The notes under the pieces are model-generated. The model had not been told where the DNA came from and did not search any database. It saw nothing but the letters and a program-made list of their open reading frames with translations. A program made the translations under genes and the position numbers. 64,000 nt of DNA from Rudanella paleaurantiibacter (lineage in GTDB: Bacteria; Bacteroidota; Bacteroidia; Cytophagales; Spirosomataceae), in NCBI RefSeq assembly GCF_009184635.1, contig NZ_WELI01000001.1:434001-498000 (forward strand), in the 5' to 3' direction. This document shows, piece after piece, positions 60,025 to 64,000 of this stretch (the first letter of the stretch is position 1; every line of letters begins with the position of its first letter).

Positions 60025-61212
60025 TTGAAAGCATACAACCCCCAACACGTTCGTAACCGTCTGGTACGCCAACAGGCCGAACGCTGGCAACGCGAAGGGC
60101 TCCTGAAGCCCGAACAACTGGCTGCTGTCCGGCAGGCCTATCCGGTATCGTTTCGGGAAAACAACGTTTTCTCGGAGATCGGAGCCTTTATTTTCACGGG
60201 TATTGCCGTAGGGGGTGCTTATGCCCTGATGATGCTTTTCCTGAGCGGCCTGGTCGATCAGGCTGATGCCTTCGGTCTGTTCAATGCGGTGGTGGGGGCT
60301 GGAGTGTTGCTGCTGGCCCGTTGGCTCATTGGCCGGTATCATTTTTACCGGAGCGGCCCCGACAATGCCCTGATTGTGATGGGGGCAGCTTTTTTGCTGG
60401 CCGCCCTCAATGTGGTGCTGCCGGGCGATGTTCCCTTTTGGCTACGGTGTTTGCTGGCCGTGCCACTTTTATTGGGCTTTGTGTGGTATTACGGCGATGT
60501 GATTCTACTATTTATTGCCCTGCTGGCGTTTTACGGGGCTATGTTCGCGGGGTTGCTTGAGTTTCCGTGGGGCCGGTTGGCCTTGCCGTTTGTGCTGATG
60601 GCGGTTTCGGGTGCGCTGTGGTTTGTGCTGCGTCGGCTCAAACGCGCTATTCCGAACTCCGATTACTACGCTGACGCGTTTGGCATTGCCGATTGGGTAT
60701 TGTTAGGAGTATTGGCTGCTGCCGGGAATTACTTTGTGGTGCGCGAGCTGAATGGCTTACTCGCCGATCCGGTGCCGGGTGTTTATGGCGATACTGAAGC
60801 TCCTCCTGTTCGGTGGGGCGCGTTGTTTTGGGGCTTGACCTTCTTTTTTCCGGGGCTTTACGCTTGGCTAGGTATCCAGCAGAAAAACCGGCTCCTGATT
60901 ATTCTGTCAATTCTGGGTATAGCAGCCGCCGTCAGTACGGTTCGGTATTATTATCCGGTGGGGCCGTTGTCAATTTACCTGACCCTAATTGGCCTTGTGA
61001 TGATAGCGGTAGCCGTATGGCTGATTCGGTATCTGCGGCAGCCACGCCGGGGTTTCACCGATGTACCGGATGAAGAATCGCCCCGGCAGTTTTTCCTGAA
61101 CGCCGAGACGTTGAGCCTTATTTCAACAACCGGGGCTACGCTCGACCGGCAACCCGACCTGCGCTACGGCGGTGGTGAATTTGGTGGGGGCGGGGCTGGT
61201 AAAAATTACTAG
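60025..61212 (+). CDS. Multi-pass membrane protein, DUF2157-like
   Basis: A 395-residue protein with an N-terminal soluble stretch (MKAYNPQHVRNRLVRQQAER), then about ten membrane segments and a glycine-rich C-terminus (YGGGEFGGGGAG). The starting pattern repeats that of the preceding gene, so it probably arose from the same family. The start is TTG at 60025: the upstream in-frame TGA is at 60004-60006 and there is no ATG between. Function unknown. Membrane transport or sensing is possible but not shown. Confidence 0.75.
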   Translation: MKAYNPQHVRNRLVRQQAERWQREGLLKPEQLAAVRQAYPVSFRENNVFSEIGAFIFTGIAVGGAYALMMLFLSGLVDQADAFGLFNAVVGAGVLLLARWLIGRYHFYRSGPDNALIVMGAAFLLAALNVVLPGDVPFWLRCLLAVPLLLGFVWYYGDVILLFIALLAFYGAMFAGLLEFPWGRLALPFVLMAVSGALWFVLRRLKRAIPNSDYYADAFGIADWVLLGVLAAAGNYFVVRELNGLLADPVPGVYGDTEAPPVRWGALFWGLTFFFPGLYAWLGIQQKNRLLIILSILGIAAAVSTVRYYYPVGPLSIYLTLIGLVMIAVAVWLIRYLRQPRRGFTDVPDEESPRQFFLNAETLSLISTTGATLDRQPDLRYGGGEFGGGGAGKNY

Positions 61213-61221
61213 AAATAGGAT

Positions 61222-61262
61222 ATAAAAAAGATAAGGCCACCTGATCGTGCAGATGGCCTTAT
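61222..61262 (-). terminator. Hairpin with T-run, minus direction
   Basis: ATAAGGCCA (61231-61239) and TGGCCTTAT (61254-61262) pair over 9 bases with inner pairs. On the minus strand the stem is followed by CTTTTTTATA. It would end transcripts of the minus-strand gene at 61360-61800. Confidence 0.7.
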
Positions 61263-61295
61263 ACTGACTATTCCTAAACCCTTAACCTTTTCTAC

Positions 61296-61307
61296 ATGAA
61301 AAACTAA
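61296..61307 (+). other. Second copy of the hairpin-leader-ATGAA layout
   Basis: The ATG at 61296 lies exactly 33 bases after the right arm of the 61231-61262 hairpin, preceded by CCTAAACCCTTAACC, and opens only three codons (MKN). The same spacing and leader content occur at 6753-6817. Coding is not claimed. Confidence 0.35.
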
Positions 61308-61359
61308 CTTTTACCCTTTTCTGTTCCAGAAACCTGACAAAATTGGTAGATAATTTAAT

Positions 61360-61800
61360 CTACTCAGCGTCAGGAGTTTTGCTGGCTTCGGCTTCTACAT
61401 TCCACAGCAGATTAATCATCCGTGCAGTTTGGTTTGCCTGATTAGCCCAACGGGTCACCTCCAGGTTTCCGTTGCTCTTAGCTAATTCGTTACTCAGTTG
61501 AACGTTTGCTTCGTTGAACTTTTTACGGCTTGCTTCGTCGAGAGACAGAACAGCAACCGGGTTCTGATTATACAACGAGACTACGCTCATAAAGTTTTGC
61601 CAGCTCGACTTTTTCGTGAAATTGTTCAGCTTTTGCTCCACAAAAAGAGCGAATTGCTTTTCAGAACCATTTACGAGTAGTGCGTTTGCCGGCTTAGTTG
61701 AAGCCGGGCTATCATCAAATATGGTGGTAGCCGCGCTTGACTCACTAATCATTAATCCTAATCCAAGAATCAATGATGCAAAGGTAACACGCGATTTCAT
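61360..61800 (-). CDS. Secreted hypothetical protein
   Basis: A 146-residue protein with a signal peptide (KSRVTFASLILGLGLMISES, cleavage after SSA) and a helical, polar mature part (LFVEQKLNNFTKKSSWQNFM, ANQANQTARMINLLW). No cysteine and no known motif, so a periplasmic role is inferred only. Unusually for the window it has a clear minus-strand promoter and a long AT-rich region upstream. Confidence 0.7.
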   Translation of the reverse strand: MKSRVTFASLILGLGLMISESSAATTIFDDSPASTKPANALLVNGSEKQFALFVEQKLNNFTKKSSWQNFMSVVSLYNQNPVAVLSLDEASRKKFNEANVQLSNELAKSNGNLEVTRWANQANQTARMINLLWNVEAEASKTPDAE

Positions 61801-61836
61801 TGTTTTGTTCTATTTTGGTTTCGTATTGAGAACACA

Positions 61837-61866
61837 CAAATGTCCCTCGAAGTTTTCATTTTGCAA
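61837..61866 (-). promoter_or_regulatory. Promoter for the secreted protein gene
   Basis: On the minus strand TTG (61866-61864) and GACATTTG (61844-61837) are spaced by 19 bases, with a G replacing the first T of the -7 box. The start falls about 30 bases before the ATG at 61800. The rest of the gap to 62040 is AT-rich with no gene. Confidence 0.6.
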
Positions 61867-62040
61867 AAACTGCATGTGCTCAATACGGAATAATATTCTG
61901 AATAATATCCTGCAAATCGGCGTTTATCTTAATTGACTCGCTGTTAGAAACTTAAAGGCAAAATTTTATTTTACTTCAGACTTAGTTCATATGGAGAAAA
62001 TAATATTTTGCGAAAAATGAAAATTCTTTATAAAGTTATA

Positions 62041-62601
62041 TCATTGGTTAAAATTATTCATGGCTTGTTGTATGCCCATAGTACAAAAACTGAGCACGGC
62101 ATCGGTTGTTTTGTCAAGGACGGTCGGCAATTGGTCTAATTCATCGTCGGGAAATTGCCCCAGCACGTAATCAACCTGTCGACCTTTCGAATAATTATTT
62201 CCGATTCCGAACCGCAATCGGGCGTATTCCTGCGTGGCCAGCACCTCATCAATATGGCGCAGACCGTTGTGCCCCCCGGCCGAACCTTTCGGTTTCATGC
62301 GCAGCTTGCCAAACGGAAGGTCTTTGTCGTCGGTAATGACAAGCAGATTCTCGACCGGGATATTTTCGCTCTTCAGGTAATACTGTACGGCCTTGCCGCT
62401 CAGGTTCATATACGTGGTTGGCTTGATGAAAAACAGCTGTTTTCCTTTGTAAGACCATTTGGCGGTGTAGGCCAGACGAGTCATCGAAAAACTAAACCCG
62501 TGTTGGGCAGCCATACGGTCGAGCACCATAAAACCAGCGTTATGACGGGTAAGCGCGTATTCGGGGCCAATATTGCCCAGACCAACAATCAGAAATTTCA
62601 T
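62041..62601 (-). CDS. pth: Peptidyl-tRNA hydrolase
   Basis: A 186-residue housekeeping enzyme that frees tRNA from peptidyl-tRNA. The N-terminus reads MKFLIVGLGNIGPEYALTRH with catalytic His20 in TRHNAGFMVLD. Further motifs are KPTTYMNLSGKAVQYYL, VITDDKDLPFGKLR and GGHNGLRHIDEVLATQEYAR. Length fits Pth (about 190). Confidence 0.96.
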   Translation of the reverse strand: MKFLIVGLGNIGPEYALTRHNAGFMVLDRMAAQHGFSFSMTRLAYTAKWSYKGKQLFFIKPTTYMNLSGKAVQYYLKSENIPVENLLVITDDKDLPFGKLRMKPKGSAGGHNGLRHIDEVLATQEYARLRFGIGNNYSKGRQVDYVLGQFPDDELDQLPTVLDKTTDAVLSFCTMGIQQAMNNFNQ

Positions 62602-62626
62602 AGGTATGTAGTTGGGAAATGGTTCA

Positions 62627-62707
62627 TAGTTTTTGGTTTATTGTTTTTAGTTGCGTCGTGCAGTTCAAGCTGTAGGCTGAAAACTGTAAACAATAAACTA
62701 AAAACGA
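62627..62707. repeat. Word-repeat inverted repeat between pth and pyrR
   Basis: Arms 62627-62652 and 62682-62707 match at 22 of 26 positions with a 29-base spacer. Words like TAGTTTTTGGTTTATTG recur within the left arm and their complement in the right arm. It lies between the divergent pth and pyrR genes. Confidence 0.75.
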
Positions 62708-62805
62708 TAAACGCTGAACTGTATCTGGCCGCAAAGTTCGTGTTTTCTGTCCTATCCAAAAGGGGCTGATGAGAAATGACCAACGACTATGCCTAACTTT
62801 ACCCA

Positions 62806-63354
62806 ATGAAACGCCTAATCCTGAGTAGCCCATTACTCGAAATCGTTATTAGCCGTCTGTGTCAGGAGCTGATTGAGCGCCATCAGGACTTTACCGATAC
62901 CGTACTGATGGGTATGCAGCCGCGGGGCATCTATTTTGCCGAACGTGTAGCCCGCGAACTCAACCGAGCCCTCGGACGTACCTCGGCCCAAACGGGTGTG
63001 CCGCTTGGGTATCTTGACGCGACGTTTTACCGCGACGATTTTCGTCGGCGGGATAGCCCCCTGCGGCCCAACACCACCCACGTGCCGTTTTTAATCGAGG
63101 GTAAAAAAGTGATCCTGATCGATGATGTGCTGGCTACCGGCCGCATGGTTCGGGCCGCTCTCGATGCCATGACCGCGTTTGGGCGGCCCCGCAAAGTGGA
63201 GCTGCTGGTGCTGATCGACCGGCGCTACAACCGCGACTTGCCCGTGCGTGCCGATTATACCGGTATGCGCGTAAACACTCTCGAATCACAGCGTGTTTTG
63301 GTTGAATGGACCGAGCAGGGCTCTGAAGCCGACCGAATCTGGTTGATGGATTAA
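62806..63354 (+). CDS. pyrR: Bifunctional PyrR: uracil phosphoribosyltransferase/pyr regulator
   Basis: A 182-residue PRTase-fold protein. The PRPP-binding loop is VILIDDVLATGRMVRAALDA (around residues 105-124), and the flexible region has LGYLDATFYRDDF. In many bacteria it converts uracil to UMP and regulates pyr mRNA by attenuation, and whether it regulates here is not shown. It starts 27 bases after a word-repeat hairpin region, with TAACTTTA as a weak -7 element. Confidence 0.95.
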   Translation: MKRLILSSPLLEIVISRLCQELIERHQDFTDTVLMGMQPRGIYFAERVARELNRALGRTSAQTGVPLGYLDATFYRDDFRRRDSPLRPNTTHVPFLIEGKKVILIDDVLATGRMVRAALDAMTAFGRPRKVELLVLIDRRYNRDLPVRADYTGMRVNTLESQRVLVEWTEQGSEADRIWLMD

Positions 63355-63397
63355 CCCGCCTGCGCTGTCCCGCTTTACCATTGGACGTTACTGCCTT

Positions 63398-64000
63398 ATG
63401 CCATCCGTAGCTCCCGTTTCTATTCAGCGAATCCGGGCGGCTGTACGCAGCGACCAGCCCGACTTGCTGGCGGTGGAGGAACCCCTCGAAATTCGGTTGG
63501 GCTATGGCCCCGTAGCCGACCGGCAGCAGCGTACCCTCGCCGTAACCATGCGCACACCCGGCCACGATCCCGAATTGGCCCTGGGGTATTTGCTGGGTGA
63601 GGGCCTGATTCGGCACCGGTCCGATGTGCTCTCGTGCCGTCATTGCGTGCAGGACGCCCACAAAGAAGGGAACGTACTGCGCATTGAGCTGGCCCCGACC
63701 GTTGCGCTCGACTGGGCCACCCTCGACCGATTCAGCTACGTATCGGCAAGCTGCGGGCTCTGCGGTAAATCGACCATCGACGGTATTCGCCAACGGGGTG
63801 TGGAGCCGCTGGGGGCTGGTTTTACATTGGCGGCTTCGGTTATACCAACCCTTTCCGAAAAAATACGTCCGTTCCAAACCGCGTTTCGGCACACGGGCGG
63901 TATTCATGCGTCGGCACTTTTCACGGCTGAGGGGGCGGTGGTGCGGGTGCGCGAAGATATTGGCCGACATAATGCGCTCGACAAAGTGATTGGCGCAACC
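63398..64000 (+). CDS. fdhD: Formate dehydrogenase accessory protein FdhD, 3' end missing
   Basis: A partial frame of 201 codons running off the window. The cysteine pair SCGLCGKSTIDG lies around residues 119-130, followed by TGGIHASALF and REDIGRHNALDKVIG, all diagnostic for FdhD. It supplies sulfur to the molybdopterin cofactor of formate dehydrogenase. It is 43 bases after pyrR on the same strand. The start at 63398 (MPSVAPV) gives a normal N-terminus. The last 60-70 residues of a typical FdhD (about 270) are missing. Confidence 0.93.
   Translation, partial: MPSVAPVSIQRIRAAVRSDQPDLLAVEEPLEIRLGYGPVADRQQRTLAVTMRTPGHDPELALGYLLGEGLIRHRSDVLSCRHCVQDAHKEGNVLRIELAPTVALDWATLDRFSYVSASCGLCGKSTIDGIRQRGVEPLGAGFTLAASVIPTLSEKIRPFQTAFRHTGGIHASALFTAEGAVVRVREDIGRHNALDKVIGAT

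Noticed and set aside
1-64000. tRNA or rRNA genes, prophage or insertion sequences
   Set aside because: No clover-leaf tRNA pattern, rRNA stretch, transposase, integrase other than XerD, or terminal inverted repeats of an insertion sequence were found. The single tail-collar gene lacks other phage genes nearby.

Overview
The window looks like chromosomal DNA of a Bacteroidota member, most likely order Cytophagales (Spirosoma-like). The evidence is a SusC/SusD pair, a GWxTD protein, Bacteroidota-type promoters (TTG, about 19-22 nt, TAnnTTTG), few clear Shine-Dalgarno sequences, many lipoproteins, and GC-rich coding DNA. No tRNA, rRNA, CRISPR array, transposase or prophage block is visible, so this is mostly core genome with a few accessory insertions.

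Layout. 1-4.9 kb: a minus-strand run of an ABC ATPase (cut by the window edge), a lipoprotein, membrane proteins, a MazG/HisE-like pyrophosphohydrolase, MarC, DUF1304, a class V aminotransferase and aroQ. 4.9-11.1 kb: xerD, lipoproteins, a CarD-like-domain protein, a methyltransferase, a second class V aminotransferase and a SixA-type phosphatase. 11.2-24 kb: gnd, then susC, susD and an ASPIC/UnbV protein, then on the minus strand a META-domain lipoprotein and a GMC oxidoreductase. 24-32 kb: DUF2911, desaturase, DUF937-OmpA, a small lipoprotein, an M43-like secreted metalloprotease, an intracellular trypsin-fold protease and an M20 hydrolase. 32-39.3 kb: a GldE/CorC-like protein and a cytochrome c maturation operon (ccmB-ccmC-ccmD-ccmE-antitoxin-toxin-ccmF-small membrane gene). 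39.5-46.9 kb: feoA/feoB, a 54-residue membrane protein, NAD(P)H-hydrate repair enzyme, rplS, dapF, bestrophin and rhodanese. 46.9-64 kb: a repeat-rich FG-GAP surface protein, a tail-collar protein, two methyltransferases, GWxTD protein, rlmB, a c-type cytochrome, a second M43-like protease, a FAN1-like nuclease, two DUF2157-like membrane proteins, pth, pyrR and the start of fdhD.

Functional links. SusC, SusD and the ASPIC/UnbV protein form one outer-membrane uptake and surface module. The ccm operon would mature cytochromes such as the CIACH protein at 53.9-54.3 kb. Its ccmE carries the CxxxY haem-attachment motif instead of HxxxY.

Most notable signals. First, a RelE/ParE-type toxin and its antitoxin lie inside the ccm operon, with 4-nt ATGA overlaps at every junction from ccmE through ccmF, in DNA of about 45% GC. 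Second, more than a dozen intergenic inverted repeats are scattered through the window. Their arms are unrelated between loci, yet many arms are built from short repeated words. Third, two convergent gene junctions share a layout of hairpin, exactly 33 nt of CCTAA-rich leader, then ATGAA.
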